This document shows positions 28,173 through 37,624 of a stretch of 64,000 bases of DNA, one piece after another. The position numbers and the translations under genes are program-made. The first letter of the stretch is position 1. Every line of letters begins with the position of its first letter. Origin of the DNA: Caulobacter sp. CCH9-E1 (GTDB lineage Bacteria; Pseudomonadota; Alphaproteobacteria; Caulobacterales; Caulobacteraceae); contig NZ_LSJA01000326.1 of the NCBI RefSeq assembly GCF_001556515.1, positions 1 to 64,000 of the forward strand, written 5' to 3'. The notes under the pieces are model-generated. The model saw only the letters and a program-made list of their open reading frames with translations, was not told the DNA's origin and did not search any database.

Positions 28173-29150
28173 ATGCGTTTGGGCGCGGTGTCGTCGACGA
28201 TGATCCTGGGCGGAGCCTTGCTCAGCCTCGCCGCCTGCCAACCCAAGCCCGAGCCCCCGCCTGGAGCCCTGCTCGGCTGGGCCTATCCGCAGGGCGTGAA
28301 GAGCAATCTGCCGCCCTATCCGGCCGGCCCTCAACACATCCCCGGCAGCGCGGTGACCTATGCCGGCGAGGCGCTGAACAAGGGCGCGGGCCCGCCCGAC
28401 TGGTTCCCCGACAGCCATCCGCCCGCGCCCGAAGTGGTCGCCCAGGGGCGCAAGGGGCTGATGGCCTGCGCCGAATGCCACCAGATCGGCGGCGGCGGCT
28501 CGCTGGGCTCGCCGAACCTGGCGGGGCTGTCCGAGGACTACATCGTCCAGCAGGTCCGCGAGTTCCGCGAGGGGCGGCGCGCGTCGTGGAAAGCCAACTG
28601 GCCCACGAACCAGGACATGATCAAGGTCGCCAAGACCGTCACCGACGAGGAACTGGCGGCCGCCGCGGCCTACTACGCCGCCCTGCCTTACAAGCCGCGC
28701 GTTCGGGTCGTGGAGGGCGAGACCGCCCCGGCGACCAAGCCGAACTACTACGGCTGGCTGGACCTCGATCCCGGCAAGCCGCCGCAAGCGTTGAACGGCC
28801 AAGTGATCGAGGTCGCCGAGGACGGGCCGCGCATGCTGCTGGCCGATCCGAACGCGGTGATCGTGGTCCACGCGCCGATCGGCGCCACGGCGCGCGGCGA
28901 GGCGCTGGCGGCCAGCGGCGGCGGCAATGGCCAGGCTTGCGCGGCCTGTCACGGCCAGGGCCTGAAGGGCTCGCCCGTCGCGCCGCCCCTGGCCGGCCGT
29001 TCGGCGGCGTATCTGGCGCGACAGCTGCTGGACATCAAGACGGGCGCGCGGAACGGCCCGCTGGCCGCCCAGATGCAAGGCCCCGCGCGTGGGTTGAATG
29101 ACGAGGAGATCCGGGATCTGGCGGTCTATGCGGCGTCGTTGAAGCCGTAG
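28173..29150 (+). CDS. Diheme cytochrome c lipoprotein
   Basis: This is an exported c-type cytochrome of about 325 residues with two heme motifs, CAECH near 105 and CAACH near 260, each at the head of a cytochrome c domain. A lipoprotein signal ends in SLAAC. The N-terminal linker is proline-rich. The first domain ends with an AAAAYYAALP stretch and the second with LAVYAASLKP, both class I-like. Tandem cytochromes of this kind pass electrons to oxidases or dehydrogenases. I start it at ATG 28173, just after GGGGGG; ATG 28155 is also possible. Confidence 0.88.
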   Translation: MRLGAVSSTMILGGALLSLAACQPKPEPPPGALLGWAYPQGVKSNLPPYPAGPQHIPGSAVTYAGEALNKGAGPPDWFPDSHPPAPEVVAQGRKGLMACAECHQIGGGGSLGSPNLAGLSEDYIVQQVREFREGRRASWKANWPTNQDMIKVAKTVTDEELAAAAAYYAALPYKPRVRVVEGETAPATKPNYYGWLDLDPGKPPQALNGQVIEVAEDGPRMLLADPNAVIVVHAPIGATARGEALAASGGGNGQACAACHGQGLKGSPVAPPLAGRSAAYLARQLLDIKTGARNGPLAAQMQGPARGLNDEEIRDLAVYAASLKP

Positions 29151-29162
29151 GCTCGACCGCCT

Positions 29163-29300
29163 CTAAACCCGTGTCATCTAAACCCGTGTCATCCCGGAGA
29201 CGCCGCAGGCGTTATCCGGGACCCAGGGGGTGACGAAACGCCGTGCGCACCGCCCCTGGGGCCCGGCTCTTCGCGCTCCGCGCTACGGCCGGGATGACAA
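29163..29300. repeat. Palindromic repeat with a 15-bp tandem duplication
   Basis: CTAAACCCGTGTCAT is present twice in direct tandem (29163-29177 and 29178-29192). The second copy runs into an inverted repeat whose arms are GTCATCCCGG (29188-29197) and CCGGGATGAC (29289-29298), with internal CCCAGG/CCTGGGG pairing. It separates convergent genes and is of the same family as the hairpin at 58816. Confidence 0.8.
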
Positions 29301-29312
29301 GAGGAGGGTTCC

Positions 29313-31385
29313 CTACCCGGCGATCAGGCCAAAATCCGCCACCTGACCCATCGCATCACGCACCGCCGCCAGCGTCCGCAGGCGGTTGTCGCGGTGCTCG
29401 GGCTCGTTGACGAAGACGCCGTCCAGATAGGCGTCAACCGGACCGCGCAGCTCGGCCAGCTGGGTCATGGCGCCGGTGAAGTCTTCCTTGGCGAGGGCTT
29501 CCTTCAGCGGCATATCGAGCAGGCGCAGGGCGTTGTAGAGCCCCACCTCGGCGGCGTTGTCGGCGGTCGGAGCCTGCATCTCGCCGGTCGGCAGGGCGCC
29601 CTTCTTCTCCTCGGCCTTGAGGATGTTGGAGGCGCGCTTGTAGCCGGCCAGCAGGTTCTTGCCGTCGTCGGTCTTCAGGAATCCGTCCAGAGCCTCGACC
29701 CGCGCGACGATGCGCGCCAGGTCGTCATCGCCCAGGGCGAAGACGGCGTCGACGAGGTCGTGGCGCTTGCCTTGGTCGCGGAGCGTGACCTTCAGGCGGT
29801 CGGCGAAGAAGGCTTTCAGATCCAGACGGACGCTGATGAGCTTCGCAGCACTATCAGCAGACTCCATGGCCTTACGCCCGGTCTCGATCTCCATCGCCTT
29901 ATTGATGGTTGTGTTCAGCGGAACTCGCAGCCCGTTCTCCAACACAATCCGGATCACGCCCAACGCCGCCCGACGCAGCGCGTACGGGTCCTTACTGCCC
30001 GTCGGCTTCTCGTCGATCGCGAAGAAGCCAACCAAGGTGTCCAGCTTGTCCGCCAGGGCCACGGCGATCGCCAACGGCGAGGTCGGGACGGCGTCCGAGG
30101 GGCCTTGCGGCTTGTAGTGGTCCTGGATCGCGGCGGCGATCTCGGGGTCGAGGCCGGCCTCGCGGGCGTAGTAGCCGCCCATCAGGCCCTGCAGTTCCGG
30201 GAACTCGCCGACCATGCCCGAGGCCAGGTCCGCCTTGGCCAGCCGCGCGGCTTCCTTGGCTTTTTCGACATCGGCGCCGACCAGCGGGGCGATCTCGCCG
30301 GCCAGGGCGACGATGCGCTCGACGCGCTGGGCCATGGTGCCGAGCTTGGCGTGGAAGGTCACGCCGTCCAGCTTCTTCAGCCAGGCGTCGAAATTGCCGG
30401 CCTTGCGGTCCTCGTCCCAGAAGAAGCGGGCGTCGGAGAGGCGCGCCGACAGCACCTTGGCGTTGCCGGCGGCGATCACCTTGCCGCCGTCGGCGGCTTC
30501 GATGTTGGCGATGGTGATGAAGTGCGGGGCCAGACCCGGCTGGCCCGGCTTCTTGACCGCGAAGTACTTCTGGTGCGTGCGCATCGAGGTGCGGATGACC
30601 TCGGGCGGCAGATCGAGGAACGACGGGTCCATGTCGCCCAGCACCGGCGTCGGCCATTCGGCCAGGCCCGCGACTTCGTCCAGCAGGCCCTGGTCCTCGA
30701 CCAGCTCCAGATGACGCGCGAAGCACAGGGTCTTGCAGCCTTCCAGGATGCGCTGCTTGCGCTCCTCGACGTCCAGCACGACGAAGTGCTTTTCCAGGCC
30801 GGCGGCATATTCGTCGAAGTCCTTGGCGACGAACGGTTTCGCATCGCCCATGAAGCGGTGGCCCTCGGTCACGTCGCCGCTTTCGATGCCTTCGATCGAG
30901 AACGGCACGACCTCGCGGTCCAGCACGCACAGGATGCGCTTCAGCGGCCGCACCCAGCGCAGCTTCTTGTAGCCCCAGATCATCGACTTGGGCCACGGGA
31001 AGCCCCGGACGATGGCCTCGACCATCTCGGCGACGATCTCGGCCGTCGGGCGGCCCTTCTTCTCGATGAAGGCCATATAGACGCCGTCGCGCTCGACCAG
31101 CTGGTCTTGCGTCAGGCCGGTCTTGCGCAGGAAGCCTTCCATGGCTTGCGGCGGGGCGCCGACGCGCGGGCCTTTCAGCTCTTCCTTGCGGTCGGCCTGG
31201 GCCAGCGGCAGGCCTTCGGCCACCAGGGTCAGGCGGCGCGGGCCGGCGAAGGTGGTCAGGGCCTCGGGCAGGAAGCCGGCGGCGGCCAGGTGCTCGCGCG
31301 CCATGCGCTCCAGGTCCTTGGCGGCCTGGGCCTGCATGCGGGCGGGGATCTCTTCCGAGAACAGTTCGAGGAGAAGTTGGGGCAT
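29313..31385 (-). CDS. glyS: Glycyl-tRNA synthetase beta subunit
   Basis: This is the large subunit of the alpha2-beta2 glycyl-tRNA synthetase; it binds tRNA-Gly. The 690 residues match the family: LLLELFSEEIPARMQ at the start, VRPLKRILCVLD near 145, TSMRTHQKYFAV near 265, LSDARFFWDEDRK near 310 and the HD-like segment MVGEFPELQGLMGGYYA near 395. The C-terminus is an anticodon-binding domain. It starts 6 bases after the glyQ stop, so the two are cotranscribed. Confidence 0.97.
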   Translation of the reverse strand: MPQLLLELFSEEIPARMQAQAAKDLERMAREHLAAAGFLPEALTTFAGPRRLTLVAEGLPLAQADRKEELKGPRVGAPPQAMEGFLRKTGLTQDQLVERDGVYMAFIEKKGRPTAEIVAEMVEAIVRGFPWPKSMIWGYKKLRWVRPLKRILCVLDREVVPFSIEGIESGDVTEGHRFMGDAKPFVAKDFDEYAAGLEKHFVVLDVEERKQRILEGCKTLCFARHLELVEDQGLLDEVAGLAEWPTPVLGDMDPSFLDLPPEVIRTSMRTHQKYFAVKKPGQPGLAPHFITIANIEAADGGKVIAAGNAKVLSARLSDARFFWDEDRKAGNFDAWLKKLDGVTFHAKLGTMAQRVERIVALAGEIAPLVGADVEKAKEAARLAKADLASGMVGEFPELQGLMGGYYAREAGLDPEIAAAIQDHYKPQGPSDAVPTSPLAIAVALADKLDTLVGFFAIDEKPTGSKDPYALRRAALGVIRIVLENGLRVPLNTTINKAMEIETGRKAMESADSAAKLISVRLDLKAFFADRLKVTLRDQGKRHDLVDAVFALGDDDLARIVARVEALDGFLKTDDGKNLLAGYKRASNILKAEEKKGALPTGEMQAPTADNAAEVGLYNALRLLDMPLKEALAKEDFTGAMTQLAELRGPVDAYLDGVFVNEPEHRDNRLRTLAAVRDAMGQVADFGLIAG

Positions 31386-31391
31386 CGTGAC

Positions 31392-32294
31392 TTACGCGGC
31401 TTCCTGCTGCTCGACCCAGGCGCTGGCGCACATCTTACAAAGGTCGCGGATGCGGCCGATGTAGCTGGCGCGCTCGGCGACGGCGATCGCGCCGCGGGCG
31501 TTCATCAGGTTGAAAAGGTGGCTGGCCTTCAGGACCATGTCGTAGGCGGGCAGGACCAGGGCCTTGTTCTGATAGGAGCGGGCCAGCATCAGCGGCACCT
31601 GCTCTTCCATCTGCTCGAACTGCTGCTTCAGCACGGCGACGTCGTAGCCATGGAAGTTGGCTTCCGACTGCTGGCGCTCGTTCTCCAGGAACACATCGCC
31701 ATAGGTCGTCGCGCCCAGCGGCGAGTCGGGATCGTTGAACGGCAGGTCATAGACGTTGTCGACGCCGAACACGTACATGGCCAGGCGTTCCAGGCCATAG
31801 GTCAGCTCGCCGGCGACGGGGCTGACGTCCAGGCCGCCGACCTGCTGGAAGTAGGTGTACTGCGACACCTCCATGCCGTCGCACCAGACTTCCCAGCCCA
31901 GGCCCCAGGCGCCGACGGTCGGGTTCTCCCAGTCGTCCTCGACGAAGCGGATGTCGTGGGTGCGCAGGTCGAGACCGATCGCTTCCAGCGAGCCGAGATA
32001 CAGGTCCTGCATGTTCTCGGGGTTCGGCTTCAGGATGACCTGATACTGATAGTAGTGCTGAAGGCGGTTGGGGTTCTCGCCATAGCGGCCGTCGCCCGGA
32101 CGGCGCGAGGGCTGCACATAGGCCGCGTTCCAGGGCTTGGGGCCCAGGGCGCGCAGCACCGTGGCCGGGTGCAGGGTCCCCGCCCCCACCTCGACGTCGT
32201 GCGGTTGCAGGATCACACAGCCCTGCCGGCTCCAATAGTCATGGAGCGTCAGGATCAGGCTTTGGAAGGACTTGGGTTTTTCGCGCGACATCAA
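31392..32294 (-). CDS. glyQ: Glycyl-tRNA synthetase alpha subunit
   Basis: This is the catalytic alpha subunit of the bacterial glycyl-tRNA synthetase. Its 300 residues include [20 protein letters not shown] near 8, [22 protein letters not shown] near 30, [21 protein letters not shown] binding residues near 75 and [17 protein letters not shown] near 155. It forms an operon with glyS. No T-box is expected or seen in this lineage. Confidence 0.97.
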   Translation of the reverse strand: MMSREKPKSFQSLILTLHDYWSRQGCVILQPHDVEVGAGTLHPATVLRALGPKPWNAAYVQPSRRPGDGRYGENPNRLQHYYQYQVILKPNPENMQDLYLGSLEAIGLDLRTHDIRFVEDDWENPTVGAWGLGWEVWCDGMEVSQYTYFQQVGGLDVSPVAGELTYGLERLAMYVFGVDNVYDLPFNDPDSPLGATTYGDVFLENERQQSEANFHGYDVAVLKQQFEQMEEQVPLMLARSYQNKALVLPAYDMVLKASHLFNLMNARGAIAVAERASYIGRIRDLCKMCASAWVEQQEAA

Positions 32295-32309
32295 TCGAAG
32301 CAGGCCTAG

Positions 32310-32341
32310 AAAAAAGTCGGCGGACCATAGGGCCCGCCGAC
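32310..32341 (-). terminator. Terminator of the fasciclin gene
   Basis: Read on the minus strand, GTCGGCGG and CCGCCGAC (32334-32341 and 32316-32323) form a stem around GCCCTATGGT, followed by six T. It lies between glyQ and the fasciclin gene and isolates the two. Confidence 0.85.
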
Positions 32342-32432
32342 CGGTGCTTCAAGCGATGTCCGGAGCGCGTCAGGCGAAAGTGTGAGCGGTTTCGCCGCCC
32401 GACGCGCGACCAGCAAGAAGGCTTGGAAGGCC

Positions 32433-33389
32433 TTAGTTGCCCTTTGGCGCGGTGCGCTTGCCGGCGTTCGACATCGGCTTGCCGTACTTGGCGCGGTTTT
32501 CGGGGGTGTCGGCGACCGGGCCGTTCGAGACGACGTTCGGGTCACCCGCCTTCAGCGAGGCCTGGGCGTCCGGCGATTGCGACGAGACCGGCACGACGCC
32601 CGAGGCGCTGACGCCAGCGGCCGGAGCCGCCATGGCCGACGGCGAAGCGGCTGGATCGGCGGCCATGTCGGTGGCGGTCGCCGGCGTCGCCGGGGTCGGG
32701 TTGGTGGAAGTGGTCGAGGCGCTGGGGACCTGGGCGCCAGCTTGCTCCGGCGGCGCGGGAGGCGAGACCTGCTCATTGGCCGCGACGTTCATCGTCGCGC
32801 CGGAGTCGGTGGCGGCTGGGGCGGAAGCGGCTTGCGGGCCCGGCACGTCCTTGGGCAGCAACACCTTGTCGACGACGTGCAGCACGCCATTGGTGGCCAT
32901 CACGTCCGCCTGGATGATGTTGGCGCCGTCGACCATCGGCGTCGCGCCGCTGCCGTCCAGCATCAGGGCCGAGCCCTCGACGCTCTTCACCTCGCCCTTG
33001 GCGCCCTTGATCTTGCTGGAGTCCACCTTGGCGTTGATCAGGTGGTAGGTCAGGACCTTCTGCAGCAGCGGACCGTTGTCGGGCGCCATCAGCTTGTCCA
33101 GTTCGCCGGCCGGCAGGGCCGCGAAGGCCGCGTCGGTCGGGGCGAACAGGGTCAGGTTCTGGTTAGTCTTCAGGACGCTGGTCAGGTTCACCGACGAGAC
33201 GGCCTTCAGGAAGGTGTTGAACTGGCCCGAGGCCTGGGCGGTCTGGATCAGGTCGCCCTTCGCAACGACCGGCGAGGCGGCGGCCGGCGCCTGCGCGGCG
33301 GGCGCCGCGGTGTCGGCGGTTTGGGCATGAGCCGCGCCAGCCATCAGGGCGATCGCGGCGGCGGCGGTCAGAAGGCGCTTGGTGGTCAT
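32433..33389 (-). CDS. Exported fasciclin (FAS1) domain protein
   Basis: This 318-residue protein has a signal peptide (MTTKRLLTAAAAIALMAG... AHAQ), a short Ala-rich linker and one FAS1 domain at about 45-175: FNTFLKAVSSVNLTSVLKTNQNLTLFAPTDAAFAALPAG, then LTYHLINAKVD and VLHVVDKVLLP. The remaining ~130 residues are low-complexity Ala/Pro/Ser/Thr sequence with a basic end (YGKPMSNAGKRTAPKGN). FAS1 domains mediate adhesion or matrix contacts. A terminator follows downstream. Confidence 0.92.
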   Translation of the reverse strand: MTTKRLLTAAAAIALMAGAAHAQTADTAAPAAQAPAAASPVVAKGDLIQTAQASGQFNTFLKAVSSVNLTSVLKTNQNLTLFAPTDAAFAALPAGELDKLMAPDNGPLLQKVLTYHLINAKVDSSKIKGAKGEVKSVEGSALMLDGSGATPMVDGANIIQADVMATNGVLHVVDKVLLPKDVPGPQAASAPAATDSGATMNVAANEQVSPPAPPEQAGAQVPSASTTSTNPTPATPATATDMAADPAASPSAMAAPAAGVSASGVVPVSSQSPDAQASLKAGDPNVVSNGPVADTPENRAKYGKPMSNAGKRTAPKGN

Positions 33390-33473
33390 GGTCGAGTTCC
33401 TTTCGGTTCGAGCGGTTTACGCCCAAGCCTCGGACTCGGTTCCCCGATCACGCCCTCGTGAATATCTTGGCCG

Positions 33474-33824
33474 TTACTTGAAAAAGAACACCATCGCCGC
33501 GCCACAGACGATCAGGCCAAACCCGACCATCGTCGTCCATTTGATCGGCTCACCCAGATAGAAATACGAGAACAGTGTAAAGACGATCAGGGTTATCGCC
33601 TCTTGTCCCGTCTTAAGTTGAGCCGTGGAATACATGCCACTGCCAATCCGGTTCGCCGGAACCGCCAGCATGTACTCCGGAAGCGCGATCAGCCAGCTGG
33701 ACAAGATCGCCACCGGCAAGGCCAGGCTCTTGTGCTTCAGGTGGCCGTACCAAGCGAAGGTCATGAAGATGTTGGACGCCACCAGCATCAGCCAAGGCGC
33801 GATCTTCAGGACGATGGTCGGCAT
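33474..33824 (-). CDS. DUF486 / DMT-like small membrane protein
   Basis: This 116-residue protein has four hydrophobic helices: KIAPWLMLVASNIFMTFAWYGHL, LPVAILSSWLIALPEYMLAVPANRIG, EAITLIVFTLFSYFYLGEPI and MVGFGLIVCGAAMVFFFK. The sequence matches DUF486 proteins of the drug/metabolite transporter clan, whose substrates are unknown. The ATG at 33824 (MPTIVLK) is chosen over an upstream frame that is not hydrophobic. Confidence 0.88.
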   Translation of the reverse strand: MPTIVLKIAPWLMLVASNIFMTFAWYGHLKHKSLALPVAILSSWLIALPEYMLAVPANRIGSGMYSTAQLKTGQEAITLIVFTLFSYFYLGEPIKWTTMVGFGLIVCGAAMVFFFK

Positions 33825-34491
<667 letters not shown>

Positions 34492-34513
34492 TCGGGAACA
34501 AGGGGATACCGAG

Positions 34514-36049
34514 ATGAAACTCACCTTCAAACCGCTGGCGGGGCTTATGCTCGCCGCGACCATCGCGGGGGCTCCGCTGGGGGCGACCGCCTTCGCCCAG
34601 GAGGCCGCGCCCGCGCCGGCCGCCGCGACCGCCGCTCCGGCCGAAGCCGCCCCGGCTCCGGCGCCCGCCGCCGCTCCGGCCGCCGCCGAGGCCCCCGCGC
34701 CCGCCATCGTCGACAAGAACGACAAGGGCGACAACGCCTGGATGCTCACCTCGGCCCTGCTGGTTCTGCTGATGATCCTGCCGGGCCTGGCCCTGTTCTA
34801 CGGCGGCCTGGTTCGCGCCAAGAACATGCTGTCGGTCATGATGCAGGTCTCGACCGTCGCCCTGATCGGCTTCGTGGCCTGGATGCTGTGGGGCTACAGC
34901 TTCGCCTTCACCGACGGCGGCGGCCTCGACAAATTCGTGGGGGGCTTTGGTCGGATCTTCCTGAAGGACGTGACCCCGGCCAGCAACGTCGCGACGTTCT
35001 CGACCGGCGTGGTGATCCCGGAACTGACCTTCATCGCCTTCCAATCGACCTTCGCGGCCATCACCGCCGCCCTGGTGGTCGGTTCGCTGGTCGAGCGCAT
35101 GAAGTTCGCCGCCATCGTCGCCTTCGCCGTTCTGTGGCCGCTGCTGTCGTACTACCCGATGGCCCACATGGTCTGGTGGTGGCCGGGTCCGAACGCCATT
35201 GCTCTGGCGCCTGAAGACCCCGTGAAGTCGGGCCTGCTCTGGGGCTTCGGCGCCCTGGACTTCGCCGGCGGCACGGTCGTCCACATCAACGCCGGCATCG
35301 CCGCCCTGGTCGGCGCCCTGATCCTCGGCAAGCGCCAAGGCTACGGCAAGGAGCCGATGCCGCCGCACTCGCTGACCCTGACCCTGGTGGGCGCTGGCCT
35401 GCTGTGGGTGGGCTGGTTCGGCTTCAACGCCGGCTCGAACCTGGAGTCGAACGGCTACGCCTCGCTGGCCATGGTCAACACCTTCATCGCCACCGCTGGC
35501 GCCGGCTTGTCGTGGATCATCGTCGAGTGGGCCACCCGTGGTAAGCCGTCGGCCCTGGGCCTGGCTTCGGGCATCGTCGCCGGCCTCGTGGCCGTCACCC
35601 CGGCCGCCGGCTTCGCCGGTCCGATGGGCGCCCTGATCCTGGGTCTGGTCGTCTCGCCGATCTGCATCGTCTTCTGCTCGGTCGTGAAGAACGCGCTGAA
35701 GTACGACGACAGCCTGGACGCCTTCGGCATCCACGGCGTCGGCGGCATCGTCGGCGCCATCGGCACCGGCCTGGTGGTCAACCCCGCCTGGGGCGGCGCC
35801 GGCGTCGTCGACTACACCAGCTGCGGCAAGGACGGCGACTTCTCGACCTGCGACAGCGCCGTCTACGACATGGGCGTCCAACTGATGGCGCAACTGAAGG
35901 CCGTCGGCGTCACGATCCTGTGGTCGGCCATCGCCTCGGCCATCGTCTTCTTCGTGATCAAGCTGGTCATCGGGCTGCGCGCCTCGCCCGAGGCCGAGGA
36001 AGAAGGCCTGGACATCTCGGAACACGGCGAGCGCGCCTACCACAGCTAA
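34514..36049 (+). CDS. amtB: Ammonium transporter
   Basis: This is a channel for ammonium uptake, gated by GlnK. The 511-residue protein has a signal peptide cut near AFAQ, a 40-residue Ala/Pro linker and eleven helices. It shows ALFYGGLVRAKNMLSVMMQ, DFAGGTVVHINAG (pore histidine 1), WVGWFGFNAGSNLE and FGIHGVGGIVGAIGTG (pore histidine 2). The end DISEHGERAYHS is the usual Amt tail. A terminator follows. Confidence 0.97.
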   Translation: MKLTFKPLAGLMLAATIAGAPLGATAFAQEAAPAPAAATAAPAEAAPAPAPAAAPAAAEAPAPAIVDKNDKGDNAWMLTSALLVLLMILPGLALFYGGLVRAKNMLSVMMQVSTVALIGFVAWMLWGYSFAFTDGGGLDKFVGGFGRIFLKDVTPASNVATFSTGVVIPELTFIAFQSTFAAITAALVVGSLVERMKFAAIVAFAVLWPLLSYYPMAHMVWWWPGPNAIALAPEDPVKSGLLWGFGALDFAGGTVVHINAGIAALVGALILGKRQGYGKEPMPPHSLTLTLVGAGLLWVGWFGFNAGSNLESNGYASLAMVNTFIATAGAGLSWIIVEWATRGKPSALGLASGIVAGLVAVTPAAGFAGPMGALILGLVVSPICIVFCSVVKNALKYDDSLDAFGIHGVGGIVGAIGTGLVVNPAWGGAGVVDYTSCGKDGDFSTCDSAVYDMGVQLMAQLKAVGVTILWSAIASAIVFFVIKLVIGLRASPEAEEEGLDISEHGERAYHS

Positions 36050-36077
36050 GGCTGGCGTAGGGTCTCACTGAAAGCCG

Positions 36078-36112
36078 AAGGGCGCGGAGAGCGATCTCCG
36101 CGCCCTTTCTCT
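36078..36112 (+). terminator. Terminator after amtB
   Basis: The stem AAGGGCGCGGAGA/TCTCCGCGCCCTT with a GCGA loop is followed by TCTCTTT, 29 bases past the amtB stop. Confidence 0.88.
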
Positions 36113-36164
36113 TTGCGACTCGCGCCGCCTTGGCCAAGCTGCGCTCGGCTCGACGGAGATCGCC

Positions 36165-36968
36165 ATGGACGCCCAACTCTTCCTGCTTTGCGTCCTGACC
36201 TTCGTGATCCATCTGATCGGCGCCCTGGCCTATGCGGTGCGGATCGCCGGCGTGCGCACGCGGCGCATCGCCATGTCGTTCGCGCTGTTCAACGTGCTGG
36301 TGCTGTTGTCGCGAACCTCGAACGCGTTCCAAGGCCCGTTCTTGTCCAAGCGTGTCGAGACCAATCTGCTGGCGGGCACGGGCGAGCGGCTGCTCCACGA
36401 CTTCCAGTGGCTGATGGCCAGCGCCAGCCTGGCCGCCCTGGTGGGCGCCCTGGCCATTCCCACCGCCCAGCGCCTGTTCACCCGAGCGGTGGCCCACTTC
36501 CAGGTCCATCGCTCGATCCCGAAGCTGCTGATGCACGCCTTCGCCAAGGGCGGGCTGTCCTATGTGCGCCAGTCGGTCGCCCTGCCCTCATCCAGCCACC
36601 TGAAGGGCCTCAAGCAGAAGATCGATGTGCCCGTTCGGGTGATCGTCATGAACGTGCTGGCCCAGGCGCTGCTCACCGTGGGCGTCTTCGCCTCGCTGTA
36701 CGCGGGCTATCTTGACCCGCAGTTCCGCCTGACCGCCAGCAATCTATCCTCGGTGATCAACGGAGTGGCGACGATCCTCCTGTTCGTGCTGATCGATCCG
36801 AGCCTGTCGATCATGACCGACGACGTGATGGAGGGGCGCGTCAGCGAGCCGGCGTTCCGCCGCGCCGTCGTCTGGTTCGCCGGCAGCCGGGTGGCGGGAA
36901 CGGTGCTGGCCCAAGTTCTCTTCGTGCCGGCCGCGATGGTCGTCGCCGCCCTCGCGCGCCTGCTCTAG
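36165..36968 (+). CDS. amj: Lipid II flippase Amj family protein
   Basis: This 267-residue membrane protein has about six helices and the signature of the Amj (YdaH, DUF2837) family: LTFVIHLIGALAYAVRIAGVRTRRIAMSFALFNVLVLLSRTSNAFQGPFL at residues 11-60, and later LIDPSLSIMTDDVMEGRVSEPAFRR. In Bacillus subtilis Amj is an alternate lipid II flippase that can replace MurJ. Whether this copy works in peptidoglycan synthesis here is inference. The gene is single and has its own leader. It ends 4 bases into the convergent cyclophilin gene. Confidence 0.85.
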   Translation: MDAQLFLLCVLTFVIHLIGALAYAVRIAGVRTRRIAMSFALFNVLVLLSRTSNAFQGPFLSKRVETNLLAGTGERLLHDFQWLMASASLAALVGALAIPTAQRLFTRAVAHFQVHRSIPKLLMHAFAKGGLSYVRQSVALPSSSHLKGLKQKIDVPVRVIVMNVLAQALLTVGVFASLYAGYLDPQFRLTASNLSSVINGVATILLFVLIDPSLSIMTDDVMEGRVSEPAFRRAVVWFAGSRVAGTVLAQVLFVPAAMVVAALARLL

Positions 36969-37612
36969 ATCCGCCGCGCGCTGATGATCGGCACCACCGG
37001 GTCCAGCATCTGGCCCTCCATCACCGGATTGGTCGCCTTGCCCGGTGTCGGCAGGTTCAGGATCTTGTGGACGATCTCCATGCCCTTGATCACCTGGCCG
37101 AAGGCGGCGAAGCCCAGGTTGTCGCCCCCATCGGCGGGATTGCCCGCCGGATTGGCGTCCAGATACGGCGCCTCGCCCACGCAGATGAAGAAGTCGCTGT
37201 CGCCCGAGCCCGGCTCTTTCCGCGCCAACGACACCGTGCCGTCCACGTGGCGCAGGCCCGTCTGGCTGGTGGGCTCATGCGCGATTGGCGGCAGCAGCTT
37301 CTTGGGATCGCCCTGCAGGCCGCCTTCGATCAGGCCGTAGTCCACGGGGCTGTTGGCCTTGGCCGAACGCCAGAAGCTGGCGCCGTCATAGCGCTTCTCG
37401 TCGACATAGCGCAGGAAGTTGGCCGTGGTGAGCGGGGCCTGTTTGACCTTCAACGCGATGATGATCGGACCAAGGCTCGTCTCCAGCGACACCAGCACGT
37501 CGCCCGGTCCCGGGACGATTGGGGCGGGGGCGAGGTTCAGGATCTGCGCCGAGGCCAGGCCGGGCGCGGCGGCCATTCCGCCCAGGGCGGCCAGTATGTC
37601 GCGGCGCTTCAT
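36965..37612 (-). CDS. Exported peptidyl-prolyl isomerase (cyclophilin)
   Basis: This 215-residue cyclophilin starts MKRRDILAALGGMAAAPGLASAQ, a twin-arginine-like signal. The core holds LGPIIIALKVKQAPLTTANFLRYVDEKRYDGASFWR, then GTVSLARKEPGSGDSDFFICVGEAPYLD, then FAAFGQVIKGMEIVHKILNLPT. The usual F-H-R active residues are partly changed: the FHR motif reads SFWRS. It catalyses or once catalysed proline isomerisation in the periplasm. It is convergent with amj. Confidence 0.9.
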   Translation of the reverse strand: MKRRDILAALGGMAAAPGLASAQILNLAPAPIVPGPGDVLVSLETSLGPIIIALKVKQAPLTTANFLRYVDEKRYDGASFWRSAKANSPVDYGLIEGGLQGDPKKLLPPIAHEPTSQTGLRHVDGTVSLARKEPGSGDSDFFICVGEAPYLDANPAGNPADGGDNLGFAAFGQVIKGMEIVHKILNLPTPGKATNPVMEGQMLDPVVPIISARRI

Positions 37613-37624
37613 GCGTCTCTTCTC

